DNA of 64,000 nt from Anthoceros angustus. Lineage: Eukaryota > Streptophyta > Anthocerotopsida > Anthocerotales > Anthocerotaceae. Below are positions 12,401-23,560 of the stretch, in pieces (the first letter of the stretch is position 1; every line of letters begins with the position of its first letter). The position numbers and the translations under genes are program-made. Where the stretch lies: assembly GCA_010909165.1 (NCBI GenBank), contig MU008192.1, forward strand, positions 310,001 to 374,000, in the 5' to 3' direction. The notes beneath the pieces are model-generated. The model was not told the DNA's origin and did not search any database. It worked only from the letters and a program-made list of their open reading frames with translations.

Positions 12401-12419
12401 TGGAATACCGATCTCGTCA
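12399..12419 (-). promoter_or_regulatory. 21-bp element conserved upstream of loci C and D (C copy)
   Basis: The minus strand reads TGACGAGATCGGTATTCC followed by ATA. The same 21 bases occur on the plus strand at 13145-13165. Both copies have the same orientation relative to their gene and lie roughly 270-310 bp before the conserved start region. It could be a promoter element or simply leftover homology of the duplication. Confidence 0.5.
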
Positions 12420-12676
12420 GGAAGCCCTTTAGGGTTTTTTTCCATTGTGACCAAAGAAGTTTTCCGCCAGACACGGCGGAAAACTTCCTGCACACACTTG
12501 ACGACATCCCGCCGCCTGCCCCTCGTGTCCCGATCCCACTAAGCATGTGTATGGAATACCTGCTTCCCAGGGTTTTCCATTGTGACCAAAGAGTTTTCGT
12601 GACACTACAAACTGCCACACACTTGATCCACGGTCGCGCCTGCCCCTCGTGTCCCGATCTCTACTAAGGTGGGTGT
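12420..12676. repeat. Tandem duplication (about 130-145 bp) with a 13-bp perfect hairpin in the first copy
   Basis: Two diverged copies share TTTTCCATTGTGACCAAAG, a CACACACTTGA segment and GCCTGCCCCTCGTGTCCCG (copy 1 about 12434-12565, copy 2 about 12570-12680). In copy 1 the bases 12456-12468 and 12475-12487 are perfect inverted repeats (GAAGTTTTCCGCC and its complement) around a 6-nt loop. Copy 2 lacks this hairpin. Confidence 0.75.
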
Positions 12677-13144
12677 CTGGAATCTTTGTGGTTGGACACA
12701 CAATGTTTTCGTTTTTAGGGCTGTGAGGGCATGGGCCATCGGACATCCATTCGCATGACCCATCTGCCCGCCAGTTTGCCATCACGAAACCGTCACCAGG
12801 GCTTTATGGGAGATAGCGTGGAGAGAAGGGGCATGCCTGCCTTCGCAGGCATACAGGCTGTGCTGATAGGCAGGCGCCATGTACGCCTCGCGCGCCTGGC
12901 TATCGCAGCCATCCAGGCGTCGCGCACAAGGGTGGTGGGAAACCTAAACATGAGTATGTGTGCGCCAAACATAAACCTAAATGGCAGAAAGAAAAGTGGA
13001 TGACAAGATCAACACCAGCCAAGTTCCGAGACAAAAACTTTGTGCCGCCTACGGCCCGTCGTCCGCGATGTGGCGTATGTGAGGAAGCATCTTGAAGATG
13101 CCTGCGCATCTTCCTGTAGAATACCAAGACTCACACAGGTTTAG

Positions 13145-13165
13145 TGACGAGATCGGTATTCCATA
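13145..13165 (+). promoter_or_regulatory. 21-bp element conserved upstream of loci C and D (D copy)
   Basis: This is the perfect inverted counterpart of 12399-12419, 252 bp before the start of locus D. A perfect 18-bp palindrome, CACCAAAACGTTTTGGTG, follows at 13174-13191. Confidence 0.5.
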
Positions 13166-13416
13166 CAAACCGCCACCAAAACGTTTTGGTGTTTTTTTCA
13201 TCCTATATTTTCGTACAAAACTGCATCCATACGGTATACCATTTCGTATGTTACCTACACATGATGCTGGCGGCATCCTTGCACCAAACCGGCCACTGAC
13301 AAACAGTGACTTGTACGCCCATTTGGTGTGCTCATACATACAGTGCAGTACCTGGGCATCCTGCCATGAGTCTGTCGTTAGCCTCATGTTCCGGTTCCGA
13401 TTCCGGTTCCTGAACG

Positions 13417-16004
13417 ATGGCCACTGTATGGCAGCCGGACCCGTTGTGGACCCAACAAACTGCAATCGGTGTGTGTATGGGGATCATACGGGGAGCTCCC
13501 TCTCACGTCATCTTAGGGAGTGAACCTCTGGCAAACAAAGCCTCCAGGTGCAGCAGTGTATGGAGCCCGGCGATTCCACTTCCGAGAAAATGTGTGGGTG
13601 GGGACGGGTTTTCCAGCGATGGTCGTCCCCAGGAGCAGGAGCACTTGTGGCATCAATTTTTCCTGGACCCTACCATGTGGTGGGACAACAGACGAGATAA
13701 AGACCAGCTCTCGTTCGCCTGACTTCCGGCGTAAGGGGTCCGGTGCTGTGGTTAAACAACATGTTAAGCCAGCTTGGGTTGATGAGCAGCTCTGTTTCCT
13801 TGGATATGCAGATGGGTCATGGTGCCTCTCCTTCCAGTCCAGCTCTCCGGATAAGCCTGAACCTGGCGTGCAGGATCGGAAATGGGCGTCGTAACGGCTG
13901 GAACCGTGAGCATGTTATGTCAGCAGGGAAGCTTGAGGCCGTTGGAGCCCTGGAATCTCTGGCAGACAGACTCTGCTTTCTCAGTCTCTGTTTACACTGT
14001 GCTGAAACTGTGTACAGCTAAGAAGGATTTGGTTGTGGGGCGACGAGTTCATGATCTCACTGTCAAACTTGGGTATGAGTCGAATGCATGGGGAACCATA
14101 TCTTGCGCATGTATGCATGTGGAGGCTAGAGGAGGCCATGGATGTGTTCACCAGGGTGGGCAAACCAGATGCCTTCATGTGGTTTCCATAATCTCGCATA
14201 CGCTAAGCATGGGAAACCTAATGAGGCCATACAACTGTACCATGAGATGCGTAGGTCAGGAGTGAAGGCGAATGGTCACGTCTTTGTAGCTGCCTTCAAG
14301 CTTGTGCATTGCCGACTTGGAATCTGGCAGAAAAGTGCACTGTGATGTGTTGCACAGTGGCATTCCTCCTAACTTGTTTGTTGGCAACTGCCTGGTGGAC
14401 ATGTATGCAAAATGTGGCGAACTGAAGATGCACGCCAGGTTTTGACAGCATGAGAAAGGATGTGGTGACATGGAACTGATATCTGGGTATGCAAAATGTG
14501 GTGAACTGAAGATGCACGCCAGGTTTTGACAGCATACAAAGGATGTGGTGACATGGACGGCCTGATTGCTGGGTATGCACAGCAAGGGCTGAGGCGCTTG
14601 TGTATGGACAAATGGAGCAGGAGTGATTTTGGCTAACCATGTTACTTTGCTTGCCTTCTGAAGGCCTGTGCAAGCACTGGTGCCTTACAGAAGGGCAGGC
14701 AGCTGCACTCACAGATTGGAAAGAGGACTGCTGGATAACGTGTGGCAACTGCCTGGTGGACATGTATGCAAAATGTGGTGAACTGGAAGATGCACGCCAG
14801 GTTTTGACAGCTTGCCACAAAGGATGTGGTGACATGGACCGCCCTGATTGCTGGGTATGCAGCAAGGACTCGCCAAGAGGCGCTTGTTGTATGGACAAAT
14901 GGAGGAGGCGGGCCTCTTGGCTGACCATGTTACTTTGCTTGCCTTCTGTGCAAGCACTGGTGCCTTACAGAAGGGCAGGCAGCAGCTGCACTCACAGATT
15001 GTCGAAAGAGGACTGCTGGATAACGTGGGCACCCTGGTGGACATGTATGCAAAATGTGGTGAACTGGAAGATGCACGCCAGGTTTTGACAGCATGAACAC
15101 AAAGGATGTGGTGACATGGACCGCCCTGATATCTGGGTATGGTACTTGTGATGAAGGTCAGAAGGCACTAGCTTGTTTTGAGGAGATGTTAGTTGCCGGT
15201 ATTCAGCCTAATGATGCTACTTTTACTTGCCTTTAGTAGCATGCAGTCATGAGGGACTGGTCCACGAGGGTCGCACTTTGATTCCATGGCTGAACAGCAT
15301 GGCATCAAACCTACTATGAGCATTACACCTGCATGATTGATCTTCTTGGGCAGGCCATTTAGATGAGGCAGAGAAGATGCTATTATCATGTGAGGGCCAA
15401 AGTAATGTTGTGGCTTGACGTCTTTGTTGAATGCCTGCAAAAGTCACGGGGATATAGAGAGGGCGATGTGGTGTTTTGAAAGCATTGTTAGGCTGGACCC
15501 CAGGAGGCCCTGCCTATGTGCTCATGGCCAATGCCTATGCAGATGCAGGTAGGTGGACCGATGTAGACAGGATTGAAACACAGAGAGGGTAGCAGGAGCT
15601 AACAAGAAACCTGCAGTGGCGACCATTGAGGTGAGAAGCAGGTACATACATTTGTGGGAGAAAGGAGAGAGGATATTTGCTCAAGGTGGAGAGAGCACGA
15701 ATGCACGTCTGAAGCAGGAAGGAGGCCACGTACCTCACACAAGTTGGTGTTGAAGCCACTGTGTGAGAAGGAAAAGGAAGATGCGCTTTGTGGGCATGCG
15801 GAGAAACTAGCTCTGGCGTTTGGTCTTTTGAATACTCCGAGTGGAACACCTCTGGTGGTGACGAAGAATCTCCGCATGTGCAGTGACTGCCACAGTTCCA
15901 CGGAGATCATGTCAAGGCTTGAACAGAGAGACATTGTTGTAAGGGATGGGTACCGTCTGCATCGATTTGCAGCTGGTTGTTGCAGTTGTAAGGGTCGACC
16001 ATGA
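13417..16004 (+). pseudogene. PPR locus D: PDF-PPR-E-DYW:KP editing-factor pseudogene
   Basis: This plus-strand paralogue starts MATVWQPDPLW like locus B. It has one PDF motif (13640-13800; LWHQFFLDPTMWWDN, then RSPDFRRKGSG and KPAWVDEQL after a shift), a PPR block (13882-14350) and several shortened PLS triplets (14390-15230) with many deletions of one to a few bases. In all four triplet copies (near 14440, 14525, 14805, 15080) the codons for Val-Phe-Asp have four T instead of five. The E region is frayed, but the C-terminal 90 residues are clean: HAEKLALAF, CSDCHSSTE and the end CCSCKGRP at 16004. It is not translatable as one protein. It is expressed divergently from locus C if at all. Confidence 0.8.
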
Positions 16005-16912
16005 GAATACGGCTTTCGGGGTAAATTTGCTTGCATAACTCTGGAGATACCTGTCCGAACTTGAGACATGGATGGCCAACCACTGATCCTGGCACCTCTC
16101 ATCATCGTAACAGAAAGAATCAGAGTGGAGGGGGGGAGGACGGTGGGATTCACGCCCGGCGTGTGCCTCGTCCGGACTTGCTTGCGATCTTGGTGGAACA
16201 CGGGCTCAAGAGCTTGGGGCTCCGGTGCAGGCCCGTAAGTTGGCTCGATGCTGATCTCGGTATCTCCAGTTTATTCCGTGGGAGAGTGGATCAAGGGTGA
16301 TCCTGCCTGCGAGCAAGTGTGGATGCATGGTGTCTTCAGACAGGACAACTCCAACATCCCTGTCACTAGTTGGAACTTGACAAGCAGAGACTTGAGGGCT
16401 ATTGAACCCAGTACACAAGCTGCTTTAGACGGCCATTCTGGAGTCTGGACAGCCAGGGCAGAGGACACGCGCTTTCCAGGTAAAAAGCCCAGTTCTTACT
16501 TATTTCCTTTCCCGCAAAAGGCCGCCACCTTATACTGCTTCATGAAGTAAGCGCCTAGTGTATATGATGCTGAAAATTGCCATGCGAAAAAGGTGCCGGG
16601 TCTGCACAATCACAGCAAGTCGGTACACCTCGGTCTACAGACCGTACCTCGAGGGGTGGTTCAACAGGGTAATGGCGAAATGATTACTTTTTGAAAAAAT
16701 AAGGTTCAGCAGAATTATTTACATTTATAAAATTTTTGATATTTATAAAAAATAATTTTATTAAATTTTAAATTTTATTACAATACATAGGTATCTATAT
16801 AGAACTAATAGATATGTATAGATCTCCCAAAAACAGGTCCTAATTTTCCACACAAAATCTACTTTCCTTGTTTTTGGCATCTTAAACTTGTAAATGTTTA
16901 CACATTGAGTAA
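16005..16912. other. Spacer after locus D
   Basis: The first half has mixed composition with only short open frames. From about 16680 it turns AT-rich, with runs such as AAAATAATTTTATTAAATTTT. No gene is recognised. Confidence 0.45.
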
Positions 16913-17400
16913 CACCCCCTCAACGGGGTGGGGAAAACCACGCAGTTAGAAGCAAAAACCAGAGTAATAATCAACACCAGACACAGCACTAGGCCTCCAA
17001 GTAGCCCGCCCTCCTCTTCTAGGAGGACTCGCAGACAGCACCCTTGCTGCTGCTCTTTATTCTTAAATCACGAGTCAACAAGAACATACAATTTGGAGAG
17101 GGCTAGAGAGAACTCCCATCTTTGCCTAAGCTGGAGCTTAGCTCTCTCTTCACTTGACCTCCTCCACAAAGCTCCTTCACAAGACTCTTCCGGCAGTGCT
17201 CTGAAGCAACAAGTGCTCTCAAGGCACAACCCAAGCAACAAGTGCTCTCAAGGCACAACTGAATTGTCTTTAGCCCAGGGCGAGGTCTCCTTTTATACTC
17301 AAGCCCTAGCTACAATCTTAATAACTACTTACTTAAGCTTTAAGCTATTATTTACTACCACACTTCCTAGGGCTGCATGCTTAACATGCTCTTAGTAAGC
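16913..17400. repeat. Dispersed LTR-like repeat, copy 1
   Basis: From about 16925 this region matches 18064-18490 at many points: CAACACCAG/CAACACTAGG, CCAAGT-GC-C-CCCTCCT, a CTTTATT/GTTTATTAT segment, AGAGTCAACAAGA-TACA, TCTCCATCTTTATCTGAG-like text and the AGCTTAGCTCTCTC motif. On the minus strand a G-rich tract, GTTGAGGGGG, precedes TGTTACTCAATG, which looks like a polypurine tract followed by an LTR start. It is probably a decayed LTR-element end, but no coding region remains. Confidence 0.45.
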
Positions 17401-18059
17401 TGCTCTTCTAAACATGCCTCTGCATGGAGCTTTCTTGCAAAGCACTCAAGCCAGCTTTGTTACTCATTGGGTATTTTAAGTATAATAATTTTCAAATTTT
17501 ACTAATTTTATTTAATTAATGCCGAATCATCCTTCGGGGTACGGTAATCATTGACTTGGAACGACTTGGAACCACAGTTCCGAAGTGGATCAGCAGCCTC
17601 TCAAATTTTGTAAAACGAAAAAAATACCGTAGTCATGAAAATTTGATAAAACGAAAAAAATGCCGTAGTCATAAATTGATTTCAAGAACAATGTGTAGGA
17701 CGTCTTGGTATTAGGCAGTTCAACTTATCGCACATGAGAAAGAAAGCGCATCAATATGAAAAGAGTTGCAATGGTTTCGCGGAGTTGCAAAGATTGTTAG
17801 TCGGAGACACAGACTTGATATTTAGGTCTAGGATTTAGGGTTTTCTGAACCCTAAAACAGACGGTTATATAGCTCCACACCTCTACATATAAATGGCTAA
17901 GTGGAAAGAGCTTGCCAATGTCCACAAATATTGGTATGCCTAGATAGGTATGCTAATATGACACATAAATCAAAGCAGGAAATACATTTTTTTGGTAGAT
18001 TTTCGTGTCCACCAAACAAAATTGGTAAAAAATATTAAAAGTAACCTTACTAGGAGGTT

Positions 18060-18490
18060 AGGGGAGGACGGCGTTAAGAGCAATAACACACAGCAAACAC
18101 CAACACTAGGTGTCCAAGTCGCTCACCCTCCTTTGAAAGGACGACTAGCAGACAACATGTCTACTTCCGCTGTTTATTATAGTAAGAGTCAACAAGAGTA
18201 CATGAGAGATTGATGAGCTCTCCATCTTTATCTGAGCTAGGTGCATAGCTCTCTCCCCACAATCTGCTCCTCACATAGTTCTCTCCTGACAATCTCCTCC
18301 TCACAACTCTCTTTCAGATACACACTCGAGGTTCCCATAGCCTCTAGGAACCCCAGTCCTATCCTCTACAAAAGTGTGGGCACAAGTGCTAGGAATTATT
18401 CCCTAGAGCTAGCCTCATCGCTTTCATCGTGGCTTATTTCACCTTCCAAGTACGCCTAAGATATACTAGCTTACTTAAGCCCTGAGCTAA
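18060..18490. repeat. Dispersed LTR-like repeat, copy 2
   Basis: This is a diverged counterpart of 16925-17400, as described there. It is followed by about 550 bp without any recognised feature. Confidence 0.45.
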
Positions 18491-19075
18491 GCCTCACTAT
18501 CATTAACCACATATTGCATATCTTGTTCTTGACATTAGGTCCGTTGACATGACTGAACTGCTTAATCAACTAATCTCGCGGTAGTCTGACCATAGGCTTT
18601 TTAACTATAATTCCTTCCTAACCCGAGACTCAATGCAGGAGCACCCTAACGCTATGTTTGATTGCAATTCGGTCTCAACTTCCAGCCCCCCTAGCCACAT
18701 ATCGAGTGGCAATCAACACTCTGTCCATCGAGCTCAGACATACGGCTCATCCAATCATGGCTAGCTACAAGCTACTATGACATAAGATTTGCACAATGAT
18801 CAAGCTCGGATTTTGGTACTTCACTGACAAAAAAAGCTATCGAGTTTTTTGGGGCAAGTTTATTGAACGACAAGGTTTTGGCTTCAAAGCCCCATACTCT
18901 TTAAGTTAAAAACATATAGCATTTTGTTTTTTATTTTGATATCTCAAATATGCCCAATTTATAATAACATTGGGCCTATTCACGTGACTTTCTCGTTCTC
19001 GACCCTCATGTGCCCATTTTTTGGGCATATGAGGCTCCCTCATGTGAGTTGTCGGTCTAAAACCACCCACTTTGA

Positions 19076-19475
19076 ATTGATTTGAGTTGAGTTGAGTTGA
19101 GTTGAGTTGAGTTGAGTTGAGTTGAGTTGAGTTGAGTTGAGTTGAGTTGAGTTGAGTTGAGTTGAGTTGAGTTGAGTTGAGTTGAGTTGAGTTGAGTTGA
19201 GTTGAGTTGAGGTTGAGTTGAGTTGAGTTGAGTTGAGTTGAGTTGAGTTGAGTTGAGTTGAGTTGAGTTGAGTTGAGTTAGGTTGAGAGTTGAGTTGAGT
19301 TGAGTTGAGTTGAGTTGAGTTGAGTTGAGTTGAGTTGAGTTGAGTTGAGTTAGGTTGGAGTTGAGTTGAGTTGAGTTGAGTTGAGTTGAGTTGAGTTGAG
19401 TTGAGTTGAGTTGAGTTGAGTTGAGTTGAGTTGAGTTGAGTTGAGTTGAGTTGAGTTGAGTTGAGGTGAGGTGAA
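19076..19475. repeat. GAGTT pentanucleotide array
   Basis: About 80 copies of GAGTT (AACTC on the other strand) are interrupted by only three or four slips, each adding or losing a base. Because 15 bases encode five residues in any frame, the minus strand shows an open frame of about 150 residues made of the pentapeptide LNSTQ. This is a by-product of the repeat and not a gene. Confidence 0.97.
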
Positions 19476-19969
19476 CGAAAGAAACATAATTGCATTAAAG
19501 TCCATTAGAGTCCACCCTTTTAAAACATTAGGTCAATGAGTTTCCTTTCCTACTTTCCATTTTTTACAGCGAATTACATGTTTTACATTTGTTTCATCCT
19601 CTGTGAAACCTATGAGAAACTCTATGTGAAATAAATATGTTCCACCCTTTTTTTGTTTTCGAGTTGAATTTTTTATATTTTAACTGATTCTCTATATATG
19701 TATACTTCTTCCAAGGTTCTGATCCTCATTTTGAGAGAAAGGTGGATTTCATTTCTAGTGTTAAAATCTTTCAATTCAATTATGACATCATGGTTGGCAC
19801 CAGTCACTACTTCGTTTGTCGTATTATCAGTATTGTTGTTGATTCTATTTTTCAATGCTCATGATGAGAACAATTTTAAGAGTTCAAGGAAACTCGTTTC
19901 ATCTACTGAGAAAATTCCAAAGCCTATGCATGCCATCAATCGCCCATTTGTGAAGTCCTATAAAGTACG

Positions 19970-20190
19970 TACATCTTGATGGTAGTAGGGTACACCGAAA
20001 TGGCCTCACCGTAATAGAGGTAATAAAGGCCCACCTTCGCGAGTATAAGAGGGCCAAGGCCCAATAAATCATCTTCTTGGTGTTGATGCCGCTCTGCACC
20101 TTTGTGTGTCTTCTTGCTAACGTGAGTCCCGAGTCACCGAAAGGTGCACGTACCCGGGAGATTGATCGGTCCCGTGACGACCTAACGGTG
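19970..20190 (+). other. Possible LTR-promoter fragment
   Basis: This short stretch has a TATA-like GAGTATAAGAGGG near 20040, followed about 15 bases later by CCCAATAAATC, a polyadenylation-like signal. Close TATA and AATAAA spacing is typical of an LTR. A copia relic on the opposite strand lies downstream. I could not find LTR borders. Confidence 0.3.
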
Positions 20191-20639
20191 TGTGTGGAAG
20201 GGTGATCGGTGACGCCCGAGCCGCCCAAGACCGAACGGATCGAACGGTGAGCCGGAGGAACTCCGGAGGGCGGCAGAGCCCGGACGAGAGGCCCGCGAAC
20301 GACGAGGAGGTCCGGACTGTAACCCGCAAGGCCTTTTCTAAGACCGAGGAGTGTAGCGTGAGGGGAGAGAGGAAAAGGACCGATGTGAGGACGGATGTGA
20401 ACGATACGGACGCGAAACGCTGGCCATACCGGCCTGTGACGGTGAACGCTAGAGTAGTTAGAGTATGTGTGTGGAGGTCAACGAGCGCTATGAGGTAAGA
20501 ATCACCAAACGGTAAACGGAGCCTATCATTCCCTTGGGAACGGACTTCTTCCTACAACGACACGGATTGTGCGCTACCTACCGCCATCAAAAGTCGCCAC
20601 ACGTAATCTCGAGCTGCCCTGAATTGCTTTCCCTGACAG

Positions 20640-21060
20640 TAGCCAAGGCTAATGCNGTCTAGGCCTTCCACTTGCGTAAATCCCACAGCCACAAGGCGTG
20701 CCTTAAACTCGCAACTTCTCCTTTGCATTGAGTTTTAATTTAAAGACCCCATTTGGTGGATATAGCCTTGCGCCCTGGTGGAAGATCCGCAAGCACCCAG
20801 GTCTTGTTCTTAACGAGGGACTGGTACTCATCCTCCACATCGGCCTTCCACTGCACATGTTCAGGGCCATTGAAAGCTTGAGACAAGCTGGTAGGTTCGC
20901 CCCGCGTAATCTGTACACGCTGGCTTGGAACAAGGTGGGTTCTAAAGTCCACAGACTGATATCGAGGTTCTCTCCATTCTCGCAGTGGTGGCCTATGTCT
21001 GCCGGATCGCCTAGGAACAAAATCGGTTCAGTTCGCCGCTCAGCTCATAGTCGGGATCAA
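20640..21060 (-). pseudogene. Copia-type reverse-transcriptase fragment
   Basis: The minus strand encodes the start of a Ty1/copia reverse transcriptase: GEPTSLSQAFNGPEHVQWK, an ED-EYQSLVKNKTWVLADLPP stretch, GRKAISTKWG, then after a frame change ARLVAVGFTQVEGLD. The element is interrupted and no integrase or LTR is attached. Position 20656 is an undetermined base (N), so the frame there cannot be judged. Confidence 0.85.
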
Positions 21061-21559
21061 GGGGATCAGCCGAGCTAGGTGAACAGCTGACCTAAGTCAG
21101 GTCGCGAACATCCGCAACATCTAGGTCCGTGCACCCCTCTCGCATCCGGAATTACCTCCTCGCCTTCCGGCAAGGGTGGAATGGCAAAACAGGGGTTGAC
21201 CGGAGTCGGATTGAGGCCTCTGGTGGAGCCCGAGCTTGTGGATTGACAACAAGCAGGAGCAGCTAGTTCCAAATCATCCAGGATATTGTAGCCTTGAAAT
21301 CGTTAACCCACGAGGGCTTTGGACAATGAGTGACTAAGCACAATGATTGTTTTTCAAACGTAAAGGATTCCACGGTGACCTTGAACCTTGACACCTTACG
21401 AGGGCTTGTCCAATGTTTATGAATATATGTAAGTCGCATCCCTCATTTATATACCCAAGTTTTCCTTGGCCCTTGGGAATCTTACGTGGAATTTTGCATC
21501 CCGAAACCCCCTAATTACCATGGGCCAAGGAACAATCATCCTTGGATTTCGTCATCCCC

Positions 21560-22440
21560 TTTTTTTTTCCATCTACGCCTGGGGCAGCAGACTTTCGTAC
21601 TCCCATCAGGGTAAGGCAATGGCAAGCTTGCTGGTATATCATTAATGCCACATTCTTTCTCGCACAAGCTTGCACTGATGGCTTCCGGTGGCGAATGTGC
21701 GTCGGGCAGGTATTTACGTTGACAGAACCGAGGATAGCATGCGCTGGGTGATCCATTTTGTTGGAAGCACGACAAGGGTGGCATCGATGCAAAATGCCCG
21801 CAAAGGACAAGGTGCAGCTCAACGGCCGTTGTCGGCGTTCGAGTGTCAAGGACGTGCTTGGCCGAGGGTGATACGCCGTCGGCTTGGCGACAATGTCAGC
21901 GTTGAGTACCAATTTTTGAGGCGTGGAGGTAAGGAGTTTGTGTGGTAGTGGTGCGGCGATGGTGTCTTTTGACCGGGTTTATGTGTGTTTTGAAGAATCT
22001 GACAAGATGCATGTGTTTTGCTCCAGGAACATGCACGTCCTTGAAAGCAGATGAACCGAGAAACAATATTGTTGCGAGGGCATACGGTTCTGCGAGCAAT
22101 GGATTGGCGTTATGTCCCGATTTGCGGGCTTGAGAGCTTTGCCACATTACTGCGGCAAGGGAGGCGAGAGCACAACCAGCAACCACGTTCGTGGAATCAC
22201 GGCGATCATTGTTGTCCGCATGCTGCGTTGGTGGTGTTGAAGGCCATCTGAACTCGAGCACGAGAAGGAGGAAAAGGATGCTGAGTAGAGGAGGGAAGTG
22301 CCAGCTCGGGTCATTTAGGAGAGGAGAAGAGTTGATTTGCCGACAACTCGTACATCTGTGAAGTTGGGGACTATGTTATGCACACAATGTACTATACAGC
22401 ATGTTGTGTCAAAGCTAAAACCGAGTCTGGCTCTAGGTAT
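21560..22440 (+). pseudogene. Truncated duplicate of the LRAT/NC-domain gene, introns retained
   Basis: This copy aligns with the intact gene at 44341-45196 from the codons for IYAW onward: exon 1 end (CCCATCAGGGTAAGG), the whole first intron, exon 2 (TATTTACGTTGRCAGAA-like), intron 2 with its TTTTGCTCCAG acceptor, exon 3 (TGCACGTCCTTGAAAGCAGATGA) and about 150 bp of 3' flank (CTGTGAAGTTGGGGACT). It lacks the first 60 or so coding bases and has stops and indels (for example AATGGATTGGCG in place of AATGGATTTGGG). Retained introns show it arose by DNA duplication, not retrotransposition. It sits 0.5 kb from a copia fragment. Confidence 0.85.
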
Positions 22441-22545
22441 ATGATGTGATTAGGAATTTTTCAGTACTTCAGTTTTTCATGGTAGTAAATCAAGTTTGAT
22501 CATTCGTTTATGATAGTAAAGCAAGTTTGATCATCCGTTGATCCG

Positions 22546-22843
22546 TGTTTGAAGATTATTATCAACTAGTGTGGAAAAACACTTCACACAAGAATTCGGT
22601 ATAGCATATCACTATTAAATACTGTGCAAACTCTCTTTACATGAGAATTTGGCACAACTCTTCCATTAGCTGATGGTGTCCATGGTGTATGTCATCCCTC
22701 TCGGCCGCTACGCAACTCCCTTGCTTATCTTCATGTTTGAAGATTATTATCAACTAGTGTGGAAAAACACTTCACATGAGAATTCGGCATAGCATATCAC
22801 TATTAAATACTATGCAAACTCTCTTTTCATGAGAATTTGATTT
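22546..22843. repeat. Two direct repeats of about 108 bp
   Basis: The block TGTTTGAAGATTATTATC ... GAGAATTTG occurs at about 22546-22654 and 22734-22841 with a handful of differences, separated by about 80 bp. A shorter AAGTTTGATCATTCGTT/AAGTTTGATCATCCGTT pair precedes it at 22490-22535. Confidence 0.85.
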
Positions 22844-22844
22844 C

Positions 22845-23560
22845 TCACTTGAGAAAAACGCTCAGCAGATTATTATTCACTCATCAATTGTGGTATTGTT
22901 ATCTACTCATACTTGGCTGAGGAGGTTTATGGAGTCGTGCTGGAGCGGTGTTTAAGGAGTAGTGTTCTCAAGGGTTTTGGAGCGGTGAGCGGTGTTCTCA
23001 AGAGTCTTCTATACATGGTCTTTTCCAGGGTCTTCTCGGTCTTTTCTGAGGCTCCCCAAGTGTAGTCTCGGGCCACCCAATCGCCTATTAAGGACACCCC
23101 ACTGCCGGTCTACTCTCGCTTTGCTCTGGGGTCAAGGGGTGAAATGTCACGTGGGCACAAGCACAAGATTTCGACAAGACGACTTGGGAGGCACAAAGTC
23201 GGCTTGCTTCTTCTTCCGTATGCTCAATCCCTCTTAACCTCCTTGGGCTTGAGTCTTGAAATGGCGGAGGCAGTCCAACCACTTGCTGGCATTGTTTCAC
23301 ACTCGTTTCCCGAGCCCCCCGTCTTTTTCGGCGGCTCTTGAGGCATCTTCACGATGATGTTCGCCTTGCGTACCGCCTTCCATTGGATCGCCTTGCGCGG
23401 GACCCCGAGGATGAGGAGGCTTGGACTCTCTTTCTTTTCCTTCCTAGGTGGTGTCTTCGGCGCTCTAGGGGCGGTTCTTTGATAGGAGGTGGCTTCGCCT
23501 GCCGCTTCAGGAGGATTGGGAGGCTCTACAAGAGGAGGATCTTTTGGCGGCAAGATCTAG
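22845..23560. other. Region before the first non-LTR element
   Basis: A proline-rich open frame lies on the minus strand (23553-23224) and short frames lie on the plus strand. None resembles a known family. It may be the 5' part of the adjoining retroelement. Confidence 0.35.

Noticed and set aside
12399-13165. The 21-bp inverted match as terminal inverted repeats of a DNA transposon
   Set aside because: No target-site duplication or transposase is seen, and both copies sit at matching positions relative to paralogous genes, so shared promoter homology is simpler.
1-16004. All PPR frameshifts as sequencing errors
   Set aside because: The indels differ by locus, and the C-terminal DYW parts and PDF parts are mostly clean, so real decay is more likely; accurate reads would settle it.
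19040-19495. 151-residue LNSTQ-repeat protein on the minus strand
   Set aside because: It is the direct translation of the GAGTT array; no start context or non-repeat domain supports a gene.
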